Positions 32,301 through 47,300 of a stretch of 64,000 nucleotides of DNA are shown piece after piece. Position 1 is the first letter of the stretch, and every line of letters starts with the position of its first letter. The translations under genes were made by a program, and so were the position numbers. Source of the stretch: Pyrrhosoma nymphula (taxonomy: Eukaryota; Arthropoda; Insecta; Odonata; Coenagrionidae); contig OY754327.1 of NCBI GenBank assembly GCA_963573305.1, positions 57,032,244 through 57,096,243 on the forward strand, in the 5' to 3' direction. The notes beneath the pieces were generated by a model. That model had not been told where the DNA came from. It was given only the letters and a program-made list of their open reading frames with translations, and searched no databases.

Positions 32301-35300
32301 AAACGCCAATTTTTCCTTCGCATACGTTTCGTGTACGTTCTGATGTGATAACAACCGGCGGACCTCTTCCTTCAGCATTATTCCTTCGATCCCGACATAT
32401 TTCCGCTTTCGAATCTCACCCCGAAAAATTCTGTGTTTTAAAAAATTATGCGATTTTCTTTGGTAATAAAATGATAAAAATATTCGATTTTCTTTGGTTA
32501 TAGAATGCTGTATGTTAAATAAATTGTATGGAATACCCATCTTCGCGCTACACTCAGGACACTTGGTGGTGATGGAAAATGGTGGATATGCTTACCCATG
32601 GAACCTCGTCATTCTTAGGTTTTCATTAGATAGCTTGTTTGTTTGTAAAGCGGTGCTGGTCCTTTTGATGTTAATGACCCTCGAACCTGTTTGCATAGTA
32701 GATAACGATGTGAAAGTCTCTCTAGAGCTTAAGCAAAGGGTTTCCATGATTATGACGCATATGTATTGTAATGGATGAAGTTCATCACGTCGTCACCGTA
32801 TAAAGCGAATTTCAGAGTCCTTCAAGAAATTTTGCGTGATCCATTGTGGACCGCTAATACGAACGAAGAGTTCAAAGTTCAAACTGAAATCTTTGACCCT
32901 GGAAACCTGACTATAAGTGTCATACTCGGAAATTATGAGTGTAGTATCAGAACTTTGGCCACTGTTTTGTTCTGTCATATTCTCAAGCCGAGGGTAAATA
33001 ACATTTCACCCCAAAGTTTTTATTTAAGGGCTGCCAAAATCCCAATTTTATTCAACTAGATTAGCTCAGCACAGTTTCATCTGTGTACTGCTTATCGTGA
33101 AATGTATTTAAAATAATTAGATATATACTTATTGTATGAGTTTATTTTTGTAGGTAATAGTTCATCGCAGAATCAGTAGAATGTTTCCTGTTTTTTTTAT
33201 TCAAAGTACGTCGTTTGGTTATTTGGGGGAAGGGAACGACAGCTGAGGCTGACCCATTCGCGTAATTAAGTGTATGTGGGTTGGTTGGTTAGGGAAGGTT
33301 TATTTGGGGAAGGGTGAAGGGAGGAGAGAAATCTCGGCGTCGGCAGTAGCCTACTCTAAAATTAAGGCGTTCTTAGTTCACACCCGACAGACGGAGTAAT
33401 CTTGAAGTTCTAACATCCAAGAAGGGACTGGAAAATCTTAGCTTCTGCCGGAATGTGTACCTGGGCCCTCTTGGTGGGATACTATTTCTCTGGCCACCAC
33501 AAAAACACCTTCCCTTGTAACACCTTGTAACTGTCCCTTCTTAAGTTCAGTAAATCCCTTAACTATCTTCGCCATTTTATTACTCGTCCTTACAATTATT
33601 TTAGCTCAGGTTTCCCGCGGTCTCAATACCCTTGAGTCGTCGAGCCTGACACGTTGTGACGCCAATTATGTAACCCGATTCGCCGGATTTTCTTCTCCGG
33701 AACACCTTTTACTTTTTTTTCCTCTACGTCGTATTTTTCTTATTTTCCTTTATTTTCGTCCGTCTTTCCGCGCTTACTTCCGCGCTTCTTCTCTCACCAA
33801 TTCTCACTCTCTCTGTTACTTTGTTTATTTATTTTCTCTTGTCTCCTAGTTTCCCCATCTTAAACGTTATTTACTTGCGCATCCCCAATTTTGCATTGTT
33901 ACCCCACGAAAACACTACTTACATCGCTCTTGGTTTATTATATCCCCCGAAAACACTACTTTTACCTAATTACTCCATTATTATGGACGTTGGGTTACAG
34001 TAGGTTCGGCCTAGCTAGTCCCAGGCGGATGAGGCTATCGTTTTCGCCTCCATCGGTCGAGATCATCAATACCTGTAGTGCCGAGGTTGGGGACATTTCG
34101 CGCTATAACAAGAAAGGAATTGTCATAATATCTTTCAAGTTAAATATCATGTAAAGCAAAATTTTATGTCCATGTAGCGTAATTATAGCTGAAATGCCCT
34201 TTGTAAAACGCTGTGAGGTACAAAGCAAGAACATATTGCGTTGTTTGGTCGGAAACATTCGAAGGATGAAATGCTTGATGTATTGTGTGAGAAATAATTT
34301 TGAAGCGGGCAGAAAAAGTGATCGGAGGAGGTATTGTGATGTTTTTTGTGTGGAAGGCCTTGCGTTTAGATAAAATCTTCGGTGGGATAGAAGATGTGAA
34401 GATCGAGGTAAATGAGGACATGATGTCGGAAAATGTGCCTGTTATTGCGCGAAAACGTTACCGGGATCGAGGACGACTTAAGATTTGGTAGAAAGCGTGC
34501 AAAATCTACATGTACTTAATGCATTTAATTTTGTCATCTGCATTATTTTAAGTCGATTTTTGGATTAGTTTGACGTATGTCTGTAATCTGTCTTTATATA
34601 AGATATCTCTTTTTGTCGTTCGTATTTATTCGATTTCCTGCGTTCAATTGCCTTTTGAACTTATCGCCTGCTCAGTTTTAAACAATCATTCATCCTGTAT
34701 TCTACCTGTTTTAGCACCACATTGCTGAAACTGTCTAGAGCAAGCTTTCGCGCATCAACCTTTCCTCAGTTAGTTAATCAGTCCCCTTGTTTTCTATTAC
34801 CTTCTACGGCAACTATTCGTGATATTTCCTCGTTTGTCGCTCGATTCTACCTACGGATTGATATTTTTCTCTTGTTATATTCTACCGATAAAAGGTAGGT
34901 TTTAATGGGCGTTCCCCTTGAAAACATGTTTTTCCTCGCAAAATTCTATCATTCAACTCAGAATTCTCCTTATCTTTCATCAGTCCATCTAAAAACCCGC
35001 GTCTTTTCCGTCCCCTTCCTTGCTCACATAGCATTTTTCCTGATATTACGGCCTTCAACACCCCATTGCCTCCGATTATCCGTCACTTATTCCCGATTTC
35101 CACCTGAGACTTCCTTTCCTCGCCGACTAAACCCGAATATATAGGAACGAAAATATGATAGGAACGAAATGGGAGGGGAATTGCAAATTCCCCTCCCATT
35201 TCGTTGCTATCATATTTTCATTGCTTCCCATTAATACCTCGCATTCATCAAAAATGCGGCGTCCGCGGAATTTCTATTTTAAAAAATAGAAATATGATGA

Positions 35301-38300
35301 TTTTTTGTGTTGATATTGTTTTTTCTGAAGTCTACTTGGCCCTAGATATTCTGCCAATTTACCTTCGATTTTCAGTCGCGGGATTTCTTACCTCCCTCTT
35401 GCATCCCTCTTCGCTTCATTCCCTCTTCCAGCATTATGGCTGCATTGTCTTTGAGCAATAGACCATTATTATTTTTATAATCAATAAAAAATATTAAGTA
35501 CATACCTTAACATAATTCGTCTTGTGGGAGCGAAAACTGAATTCAAAACTTGGGGAAAGCTTTTCTGCGTGGGATCGAAATAAGTCATTATAAATTGACT
35601 TCTTTGGGATAAATCATTCCCTATAAGTAAATCCTTCCAATAGTAAACTTCAGAAACTGTTATTTCTATCGGTAGACATCTCTGATGCTAATAAGCATTT
35701 CAATGTTATTTTTGTCATAGATCAGTTTTACGTCGAATTATTACTCCGTGTTATAAACTTCCAGAAAATCGATCTTTTACAGTATTTGAGGTTTCACTTA
35801 AATTTAGAGATTTCTTTGAGACGGCCAACGGAGGATGACAAATGTTTACACCAAGTATGAGAAAATGTTAAAAATGGTGGTTAAAAGTGCCAAGAGAAGA
35901 CTTAGGGAATCCGCTAGTGGCAGGACACGGAAATAGATTGCGGGAAAAGCATTGGTTATCATAAAACTGTTCCTTGAATATCCTATGTATTAATCGCACG
36001 AAATTATGAAAAATAGTTATTCCGGATGCAAATAAATAAAATTAAATAACATTAGTGAGACAGGTTTTATATCGACTTAGTTTAACTGAGCAATGCTCTT
36101 ATTTCCACATCCTCGATGGAAATATTAAGTACGTGCCGTTGGCTATCGAAGGTAAAGTTGACGATAAGAGGCCTTAGTCAATATGTTTAGAGCAGGAAAG
36201 TGACTCAGTTGTTGTTCTCCCACCGTTGCGATGTTAGCATGGGAACTTTATCTCCAACTCTGTCTTTGATACACAACTTTATCTGGTGGAATGGCTAAAA
36301 AATCATTTTCTTGTAAAAAAACTACGGTGAGCAATATTTTTCTTTGTGCGTACTGCATGCATCATCGTTGAGAATTACGAAGTAAACATTGACTTTGGTA
36401 TAAAATGTCTGGGTGAGATGAATGAATGGGTGCAAAGGAATGAGAATTAGCGATCGAGAAATAATCGAATGAATAAGATTCACACTTGGTCACTCTGAAG
36501 CTTACTGGAAATTATACGTATCTCCTTCGTTTCCTGGCATCCGAGAAAATAAAATAAAAACTCAGAAAGGCGATACTAATGTTTCTTTAATCTCGAATAA
36601 CTTTTTGGTATACATTAAAACCTCTTTAAACGGACCTCTCTGTCATACGGTCACCTCTTAACTTACAGACAGTATTCAAATCCCGGGCTGAACTTTGCTT
36701 GGGTCTCACATACCCTGGCGCCGTGGTTTTGCGGTGAGTGCTCAATAGAGCATTTGTCGGGCGTTTCCCGAGCGTTCCGGCGATTTTCGAGCGTCGGTTG
36801 GGCAATGCAAATGCCTTGTGGGCACTTTCTCAAGTAAACGCCTTCCGAAAGCTTTTATAATGCTCTACTAGGCGTACCTTCGGCATTTACAAGCACTCGC
36901 CAAATGCTTACAGGCAAACTCTCAAGAAACGCCCAACAAAAGCCTTGGAATGCTTTCCTCGGCGTTTGCTTGAGCATTTGTTATACTGACTACGAATGCT
37001 TAGTGAGCGGGCGTTGTTACTCTGATAATGAATTCTCATTGAATGCTTTTCGTGAAAGATTTCCAAAACGCATTGGAAATCCCCTACTGAACGTTTCTAA
37101 AGCACTAAAGAGCTCTCTTCAAATGCTTATATTTAAGCGTTTGGGACACAAGCACACATTTCGTAAATATATGGAGAGAATACCGTTCTAATACTGCAGC
37201 ATGCAAGGAATCTAATTAATGTCAAGTAATATATATATTGTTCAAGCGGAATCAATTATTATGTTCTGAATTGTCATTTCAACAGGCAGTTTTGATATTA
37301 TGGCTTGAAACGCATTTTCTTAAAAGCTGTCTTGATATTACGTTCTAAAAATGTCTTTCGACTGCTTTGAATTAAAAATTAGTTTCATACTCTCCTTAAC
37401 GCTGTTAGAAACGGATTCCTTACACGGTACGATGTACGATGGAACTATTTTGCAGGCACGGGGGCTCACTTTTGAGCGGTCACAACTTGTGATTCGCCCA
37501 TGAATATAGAAACTCGCAGTTGTTTAGTGAGTTGATGTGAGTGTAGTTTGGTGTTGTTTTTGTTATGAGTTTTCCGATAAAATAAGTCATAAATCTGAAG
37601 TATTTTTCTCTCTTTTTTTCATTAAATCAGTTGTTTTAAGTACCCTACATTCGTATTTCGGGTACTGTAAGCCAGAAATAGGTTTATGTTCGCCCTGGTG
37701 TCGTTAGTTTTCATGTACAACTTTTGTGCAGTTGATGGTGTTGTTACTCGTCGTCCATGAAGAATACGCAAAGTTTTCCGGAGGATTTCTACTTAGTGAG
37801 ATAGCCAAATTGATTACGAACGAAGTGTTTTCGCTGAGAAATACGAATTTCATCACTCTTATCGAACTCATAATTTGGCTGGAAGACTGTGATAGTGATT
37901 TGTGAAAGGATAGTGCTATATCCACTTGTCGGTGGTTTTTACTATTCTTTATCCACTGTGTGATCATACCTATATTTTATTGTACATAATAATTTATCTA
38001 ATAAATGTGTTAAAATGAGCCTAAATTATTTCATTACGAGGGAAGGCATTCGAAGATCTTCATGAGGTTGTAGTACATATAGGTTAACCCTGACATTGCT
38101 CCCTGTCCTTCAAGCTTGGCTGGCTCAGCGTATGTGAATGTGGGGACCGTGGGGACGTTATATGGCCAAGAATGGTTCATCGAGTCAAGTAAGTGTGGTG
38201 AGGAAGTTTTATTATAGACGACAAGGGAGTTTCAGTGGTGGGAACAAGGGATTGCGAGGTCATAGGGCAGCAAACAAATTTGCAGTGAAGGGCAAGAAAG

Positions 38301-41300
38301 TTTAAAAAGAGAGTAAATGGACATAAAAAAGTAGGTATATTGCAAAGTCATTGTATGAGAATGCATTTAATGAGGGGGATAAATGGTTGTACATACCGAT
38401 GTGATTGATCGCACCCAGAAATTCACTATGTCTCGTCCCAGCATAATTACTTACCTCATTGCAGTATTTTTTCCCGACATTTATCTAGGTTCAGAAACAT
38501 TATTTGGCGTCACATGGACGCGGCTAAAACATATGTGACGGTCCCAAGTGAGGAGGCAACGCCTTAAGGAACCGTATTTGAGCGTCCGTGAAACCCCCTA
38601 AGAATGCTTTATGAATCCCCAACACCCGGCTCCACTAAGCGTTTTCATTGCTCAACGAAAGCCCACGAACCCCTGTAAAGACGCTCAACAACGTCTTAAG
38701 AAAACCTCACCAATACAATGAGCGTTCACGGATCGCCCAGGGGGCTTATTCTCTAACTCGAAGCATCGGAGCTTTCTGGCGAAAAGATGCTTCAATAAGC
38801 TACTTGCTCCCATCGGTATTCTCTATCATGGAAGCTACCGGAGAAAGAGCAAGCAGAAGCTACCGGTAGCATATTAGGCTCCCACCCATATTCTGTAAAT
38901 GTCACGAAGCTACTTCCGTAGCCCCAATAAGCTCCCACGGTAGCCTTACGAAGCGCGGCCTCCGTATACCCTGTTTAAATATTGGTCATTTTCTAACGCT
39001 TATCTATCTATAATTATCCAACTCACGGGTATGTTTCTTACATTTATTAAATGCGCATTCTTTGCACTTTCACTGTGTTACTTTGTCATTTTCGCCATTA
39101 GCGGGATTTTTCACAAAAAAAGATATTAACTGGAGTGACGGAAAGCCATATTTACCTTGGGTGAGTTACGTGATTCCAGCCCATAATGGGATACTTTTCG
39201 GGCCGTGGTAGCGAGTATCACCTTCACATTTCTTTTGAAAGTTTCATCTTCGTATATTATTTAAATGATTTGAAGCAACGAGTAATCGACGAAAGCAAAT
39301 AGCACGAATCATATTGAACCATATCATCGACATGAACCCTAATTCCCGAATATATTTACGAACAATCTTATTCCAAGTGATCAAAACAGCCAAGATGGAC
39401 GTTGTGCGTTCCTATTCACGACATTGTTCACGAGATTCTGTAAGCAAAAATAGAACATTTTTAAGATTTTGCTTGTATGATTATTAATGCGTGGCATTTT
39501 TCGCTAAACACGATACAAGAGCATCTTCACCGTCTAAAACGGCTTTAAAACATGTTTCACCAGTTCTATCCACGGAAAAACATTGAGACAAGCTTTCCCA
39601 TTGGTTCTAAGAATGACGTCACCAGTAATGAAGTTCCCGCAGATTTGGATTAAAACGATTCTCATACCCGCCTTTCATCAAACATCTCTCCACTTCCTTT
39701 TACGTTCTTGAGAAAGCTCCCGCGAGTTAGAGAATATGGTTGGTAGCCAATTCTGGTAGCTTATTCGAAGCAACCGCATCGGTAGCTTCGAGATAGAGAA
39801 TAAGCCCCCAGGAAACGCCAAGGAATCTTTAAGAAACGCTTTCAAAATGCCTAAAGCGTTCACAATTGTGCTCAATGAACGCCTAATTGAGCAATGGCCC
39901 AGGATTTACAACGCCTTACGGAAGCTTAGAAAAACGCTTAACAAATGCCGAATGCCCTCTCAAAAACCGCCAGGGTACGGGCAATCCGACTTAAGGACAC
40001 GGATACCTTGAGGAAATACTTTTTGTTCCAAAACGGGCTAATTTTATTGGATTTTTAAAAATCTAAATAACTCTTTAAACATGTATGAACATTAAACATG
40101 AATGATACAATAGCATTAAAGTTTCGTGACAATTTCTAAATTCTATATGTACTATTGTACATGCTTTCAATTATAGTAACAATTCAGGGGTAGTCGTTCA
40201 TTCCTTTCTGATTTTGATACATCACCTTCATCCATGAGAGAATGCATACACCAATGAGCTTGTTAAATCTCTAACGTAAGGACACCTCATAAATTTGGAC
40301 GTATTCTTATAAACCACTGCTGTCTTTAAGATGGAGGTTTTACTGAATTGATTGTAGTCTTAGTCCAAACTTCGTGGAAATATCAGCCATGACATGTGAA
40401 AAAATGGCGAAATCACCATTATCGGATCCCTGAAAGCTCCGCGCTCTGACCAGTAAAAACTAGTGCGAAATTTGCACTTTCACTTTAATTATGAGTCTCG
40501 GCTTTGTTCTCCTTTTTATGAATAAAATAGCGTGCGACAGAAATTTCACTTGTTCCATATATCAAGTGTCTTCTCCTCAGCCTGCTGAAATGCTCCGACG
40601 TTTCCTTTGGAGAACGGACATTACTTTTAGAAAGCAGTGGCAAAGAAGTTCAGATAATACTGCGAGTAATAAAGAAGAAGGTTTAAGGCTATAAATTCAT
40701 CTGTTTTAATAAGGGTACCAATCGAACGCGTCAATTATCAACTCAATGTATCAATTTTCGACTTAGGAAAATAATACGATTATGGCAGTCACTCTGGAAA
40801 TAACCTTCATTAGTGGAAATGGATGATTATACCATTTTGTCTCCGTCATTCTATCAATCATTTGGTATGTTTGAAAATCGACCCTGCCTAAAACTCCCCA
40901 CAACCCGGGGACATTTGTAGGAGCCTAGCAAAAGCATCTGATCTTCATTGGTTGGTTATTTGTGTGAGCGACTGACAACTTAGGTCATTTGTGCCCTATA
41001 TGTAGGTGCCGCCATAGGCAGTAGTCACTAAGTGGTCGAGGTGTAATTTTCAGGTAGAGAGGAGGTGGAAGGAGAGAAACCCGGCGTCGGAATTATCCTC
41101 CTATTGAATAAATATGACAAAGGTATCATCATTTTTATGTCCCATCCGACGGACGGAGTGCGTTACTTGAAGTGATATTCACGTGGCTCACTGATGTAGC
41201 GATTGGAACTTCTCTGAAAGGTATCTGCCTCCGCCGGGATTCGAGGCTGGGCCCTTTGAATGGAAGCCTGCATTCCAACCACCACATCATTCCGATTTCC

Positions 41301-44300
41301 AATCCTTTCTTTCGTCCCTCTTAAGCTCTTCACATTTTCTGCCGCCATCCACGCCTTCAAATATTCCTACTCCATTTCACTTCTCTTCCGCTCTCAACAC
41401 TGCTCATTTTATTTCCTCTCATGCTATTTTTTACATTTAATATTTTGTCCCCCTCTCCTCCCATCTTACTTTCTCTGTTCTTCTACCCGTATCAGTATGA
41501 AAAGTCTCCAATCTACTATCATCATATTTCCGCGATGTACAGGTTCACCTAGCAGTTAAAATTAACCTCTTCATCATCACGTCCTAGCTCAGAGTCCCGT
41601 TGATCAATTTCTTCCTCTTTATGAGTGCTTCCTTCAAACTTCGAATGCGAAAATAAACATTCTTCGTATACAAACATGTCCTTACATATTAACGTTTTTC
41701 GTCCAAAATACTCCGCAGGCACTTAAAGTGTTCCGCCTGCTCTAGTCTCTGTCCCATCTCTATATTCATTGTACCCTTTTTATTCCTTGGTAATCTCGTT
41801 ATATGCACCTTTCTGTGATTTATTGTCATGCCAAGCTTTGCACTACATAACTGAAAAGCGTTGGTTGACCAGTTTTGTTGCACCTTTTGCTATGAGACCT
41901 TATTATCCATGCCCTTTCCTCTATAAACGCTCTTTGTCCACCGCAGTTTTCTTTATCTCAAAACATACCCACCGTTTTTATCCGAGCTGCTAACCAGATC
42001 ATAAATTGCTCTGCCTTCAAGTTTAGTCTGGCTCCTGCTTCTAATCTTTAAAGCCGTCGTTTTCTTGTTGTTTATCTTCATCATCCCACACCTCTCACTC
42101 TGATCTTGTGCGCATTAAACAATTGCATTACGCCCATGGCCGATTGGCCAACAGACGCTTGGCCTGCGTTGAAGGACTCCCTGGCGTACGTCAAGCTATT
42201 CCCTCGCTTCCCGTACGATGTTATCGGCGTATGTATTAAATGACACTTCATTGTCAAATGATGAAAAATAATTGAATTTGTTGCATGTTAGATTTTGAAA
42301 AAAAAATCCATTTTTGCACTTATGTAAATCTATTCTACATCTATTGGCAGTTAAATGCTACGATTTAAAAAATTGTATCCCTCGTTTCTCGCGGAAGCAT
42401 TTTTCCTATATGGTGATTGAGAATTTAGATGTTTACTCATTCCTAAATATCTCAAGAACTTATTATGACATCGGAGAGATAATGAAACCCTACTATTTCA
42501 AACGCAATGGAAAACTTTTCATTTAATTTTTCCCTTTTCCTTTACATTTTTGGCTGTTGATATTGAGCGTGAAGTCAACATTTTTTTCCTGAAGAACACT
42601 GGTATTCGACTTGAGAAAACTGTGCGAAGGAGGAAAGTCTCATATTTGAGAGTTTTTGTTCTAAAAATAATAATATAGAAGAATAGTCTTAAAAGGTTTT
42701 ATACACGAGGCAGTTTTCTTTTAAAAGAAAAATAAAGATAGCTTCGCGCTCAACATTAGCCATTTTGGGCTTTATTTTCGCAGTTGGGGGAGCTATTGAA
42801 AACATGTGGCTTGCAGAATATTAAGTTATGCAGAAGTTGAACATATAGTTAAAACTTGAAGTTGGAGATTCTACTCCTAAGATATTTTTGGCAGTTCTAA
42901 GCTAACATAAAATTGAATAAAAATTATATGGTTGTCAAACCATTTTTTTAGTGTTATCAGGGAACCCCAATTGTAAGGGGAATAATAAAAAAAGGGAGAG
43001 TCACTTACAATTAGTAATTTTTATTCAATTTACCGATAGTTTGGAACTACCGTAAATCACTTACGAGTAGAATCTCAAACCTCAAGTTTTAACTATATCT
43101 TGTACTCAGCATATATTTACATTTATATTCTCAAAGCCAAATATTTTTAATAGCTCGCCCAGCTGAGAAAATTAATCCCGAAAATGGTTAATCTTCGGCA
43201 TGAAGCCATTTTTATTTTTCTTCTGAGAGAGAAGCGGCTACTGCCTCATGTATATAACTTTATATAATTATTCTTCCACTTAATTTCTTTAAGTAAAAAC
43301 ACTCTCAGGTGTGAGACTTTCCTCCTTCGTACAGTTTTCTCGAGTCGAAAACCAGTTTTTTGTAGATAAAAAATTGACTTCAAGCTCAAAGTAAAGAAAT
43401 GTAAAAGGAAAAAAGAAATATAAAATGAAATGTTTTCCATTATGTTTGAAATAGTTGGGTTTGATCATTCTCCTCTGTCATAATAAGTTCTTGAGATATT
43501 TCGGATTGAGTAAACATCAAAATTCTCAAGCGCTATCTTGGAAAAATGGCTGCCGCGAAAAAAGAAGGATAAAATTTTAGAACTCGTTGCACTCAACTGC
43601 CAATAGATGTCCGTGCAATAAATGGATTTTTTTTTCAAAATTGGTCATGCAACCATCATTGGATCATTTGACATGGAATCCTGATTCTTCCTCCGCTTGT
43701 CTTACTTGTTCTGAGAATGATTGTGTATAAGACTAGGAAGGAAGGAAGAATAGGGGCCTCTTTGGAGACACATAAGGTTTCTAGCCCTTTCTAGGAATTT
43801 GCAATGAGGTTTTCATTCTGTAGTCTGGACGTACCTTCATTTCTTAAATTCTGCGAGCAATGGCTAAAACAATTTCGATCCCTTTTCCACTCAACTTTTG
43901 ACTACCTATTTTGCGGTTGAAGTATATATTTTGACTGGTTTTTTAGCTTTCCTTTATCTTATCAATTCTTCTGATTCGCTATCTACTAGTAATATTTCTG
44001 TCCCCAAGCCAATCCCTGTCCGTTTCAAATCCTCGTTCATCATCTGGGCTCACCGGCGGAATCTCTTCGCCGTTAATTTCCTCTAGTTACCCTATTGACC
44101 TTACGTGATTTCTTTTTTTTTCTGGTTACGTCAGTAGTTGAAATCTTAACCTTATAGGTGCTATCATTTTATTTATTTTCACGTTGAATTCGTTCTCCCC
44201 TCTCCAAGTGGCGTCTACTTTTATCTTCTTAAATTTCTCGCACTGCTCCCTCCACAATTGTTTTAATTGTTTAATTTTCCTTTACTATACTGGTTTGTCG

Positions 44301-47300
44301 CCTAAGTTTTCTTTATTTCACTCTCCTAATATTCCTCACATGCTCTGTGATAACATTTTCTTACTTCTTACTGATCGTTTTCCCGGTAATCCAACGCTTC
44401 TAAATATTTTTCATATTAACAATTCCAATTGCTCATTCAATCGTTTCATATTTTCTCCCTACTTTCTTCCGTCCACATTTCCTTTACCTGATCCAGTATG
44501 TTATGGAATAATTGCTGATATTCTTTGCTTTTTGCCGACTCATAAATTTACCAGTGTACTAAACTCAACGAATTTTGGTGATGTAATAGGCGGATGGGTT
44601 TGTACAAAATATGACAATTGACAGCGTGTTATACACATTTATATATACATATTTGGGACTTAAGAGTGGAAACATTCAGAATTAGGGGCGCCAGAAAACG
44701 GGGCGGGGGGAGCATTCCTGACCCCCCTGGATATTTCCTTCCCCCGGCTAAAACTCGTCGTGTGAATCTCTTCATTCGGTATCCTCCTGCGTCATTTCCT
44801 TCTCTCCTCTTATCGCCGTAATTCAATCCCCATAGCAATTTAAATATTTACTTCTCTGAGTGTTCCCTATAATTTACTTAAGCTGGTCATATACTTAGCT
44901 CACTTTCTAATCGCTATTACGCGAATTATATTACAACTTGATTTGTCAGACTTGTTTCTATCTCTAGTTATCACATTCTATCGCCCTCCTGCTTTGAATT
45001 CACTGGCCTCCTCCCAAACGTTGATTTCATCACTTAAGATACCTCACGGTGACTCTTTTCTTCTCACTGTTCATTACTAGTTAACTATCGTTGCATTAGG
45101 CTTCACATCAGACGATAACATGGCCAATTATTTGATTAACGATTTGGGAAAGGGAACTGGTGCAGCATACATGGGTAGAGGATTTATTGGGAACAGGTCG
45201 GTTAATAATTTGTCGCGACGGATGTCTCTTTTGAAATGAAAAGTTTCTTTTTTCCCTCCTTACAATTAATTATAAAGTGGCTTTCCCTCGTCATTAATTA
45301 CTTAGAGAATGCAGGATATAGGGGATCTAAAAATTCTCTTCCTTCAAAAAATTTATATAACCCAGTTATTTTCAGTTAGATGATTAGAGATTACAAGACT
45401 CGTAGACTGTCTTCTTAATACTTTCGTGGGTCATGTGAAAATAAGTAGCTAACTCCATTCTACACTTATCATTGTCATGGTAAGCCCACTGTTTATCACT
45501 ACTGGTACTTTCGTGGCGGAGATAATATAATATGAATGAGCACCAGCAGCGAGAGATCATTGAGTCTCGTAATCTCTTTTCCATTGTCTATTTCTTTTAC
45601 TGGAATTTGCTTTCAGAATGTGAAATTCTTATGCAGTTGACCATTTCCTTAAAGGATCTGACTCATAGCTCAGTTTTTCACGGAAATATACTACGCAGAT
45701 GCTATCATTCAAAATGACTCAAGGCATGAAAACTGGTGGAGTTTCATTCTATTCAACAGCATCTTATTTATGTCTCCATTTTCCGTTGCTTGGGACATAA
45801 TGCTTAAACCTAGTACCTCATTTATTAGGTACTTATATAAGGTTTCCACAACTGTTTGTTGCATTGATTCCGCCGAAATCAACCCGAAAAGCCTCTCTGC
45901 GGTTTCGCCCTCGAATTTCGTGAGTATCTGTACAAATTATCTTTAATCTATTTTATAGAATGAGTAGATTAATATAAAATAAAAGCGTTTAAATGCGTTA
46001 TGTATACTTTAATCCCAAGGATCGATAGTAAAATAGTTTTGACAACATTTAGGGCCGTATTCTAAGACGTTCCTGGAGGAACGACTCTTCCTCTATGACG
46101 CGTATGTGGTGACAACTCAACCTCCAAGCGTTTTTTAAACGTACCTCTTCGGTTGTAGGCTCAACGCTCTCTACAAACAAACGAATCTCTTGATCCTATT
46201 AGTAGCATGGCTCAGACCATCCTCCAAAATAGAAGGAACAGTTCCAAGGCCTAAAATGGCGGAATGCGTCGATTACCTCCGGATTTAGGCATTTTTTTCC
46301 AGACACATCACGCAATATTTTATTTTATTTATTTCATCAACCTGAATACAGCCTCGAGGGATACCTGAATACAGCCTCGGGATCAGGCGTTGTAACAATA
46401 TCAAAGGACAACACACACAACCATGTCCAGGGAGGAGAAAAATCCTCTAGTGGCGGGACTCGAACCCGCGACCTTTGGGTTGGCAGGCGAGGACGTTACC
46501 CCGCCGCCACCGAGGCCGACGAGCGATCAAAATATCTTTTTCCATCTTTAACTATTCTTCTTCTTCTTGCTGTTTCGTTAAAGCCGCAATGAACTGTGGG
46601 CAGCAAACGTCACACGAAACGTCATCGAAGCATTACGTAGTTATGAGAATTTCAGCGATCTACTCAACAGTCCCTCGAAGCCCCTCCATCGAAGAGGAAG
46701 AGTTTGGTTTCGCGGTAGGAACGTTCTAGAATACGAATAGTGGGTAGAGTCACAACTCGCACTCTTCCTCCTCCGGCGAAGAGTAAGAGGAAGAGTATGG
46801 TTTAAAAATACGGCCCTTACTTTTTTATGTAGATTAGGTAATCGCATTCGTGTTTGTGTGGGTCAAGCAGGGAGAAAATGAGAATATTGATTTCTAAAAT
46901 TCTGAAATTATTGTGGCAATAATTTTTTCAGATTGTGTTCCTGGCGTTGGGCTAATGAGCATTGAATACAATGAAGTTAATTTGTATTTTACAGCATTTT
47001 CATGGTTTTTGGAATGTCACCTGGTTCCTCGCTGAGCGTTTAACGTCCTGTTGCTTATCAACAGCTAAGGTAGCTGTTGACTGCTATTTGACCGGCAGCC
47101 GAGAGATTGTGGTTTATGCCTCTTTTACCACGCTTATTTTAACTTGCCCTGTTTGTTGTTTGTCTCGATGGAATCTTGTAATCGTAATCCAACCCACTTC
47201 CCTAATGTTCAATCAAGCTGAAAGTTGGCACACTTAGTAACTCTCGAAGACAGTACATGAATCAGTCATTAAATTCACTACTTTCCAAGTTAATCTACAC

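Noticed and set aside
44184..44621. 145-codon open frame on the plus strand
   Set aside because: Composition is dominated by Ser/Phe/Leu/Cys from a T/C-rich tract. There is no recognisable domain, splice context or homologue, so it is probably a chance frame.
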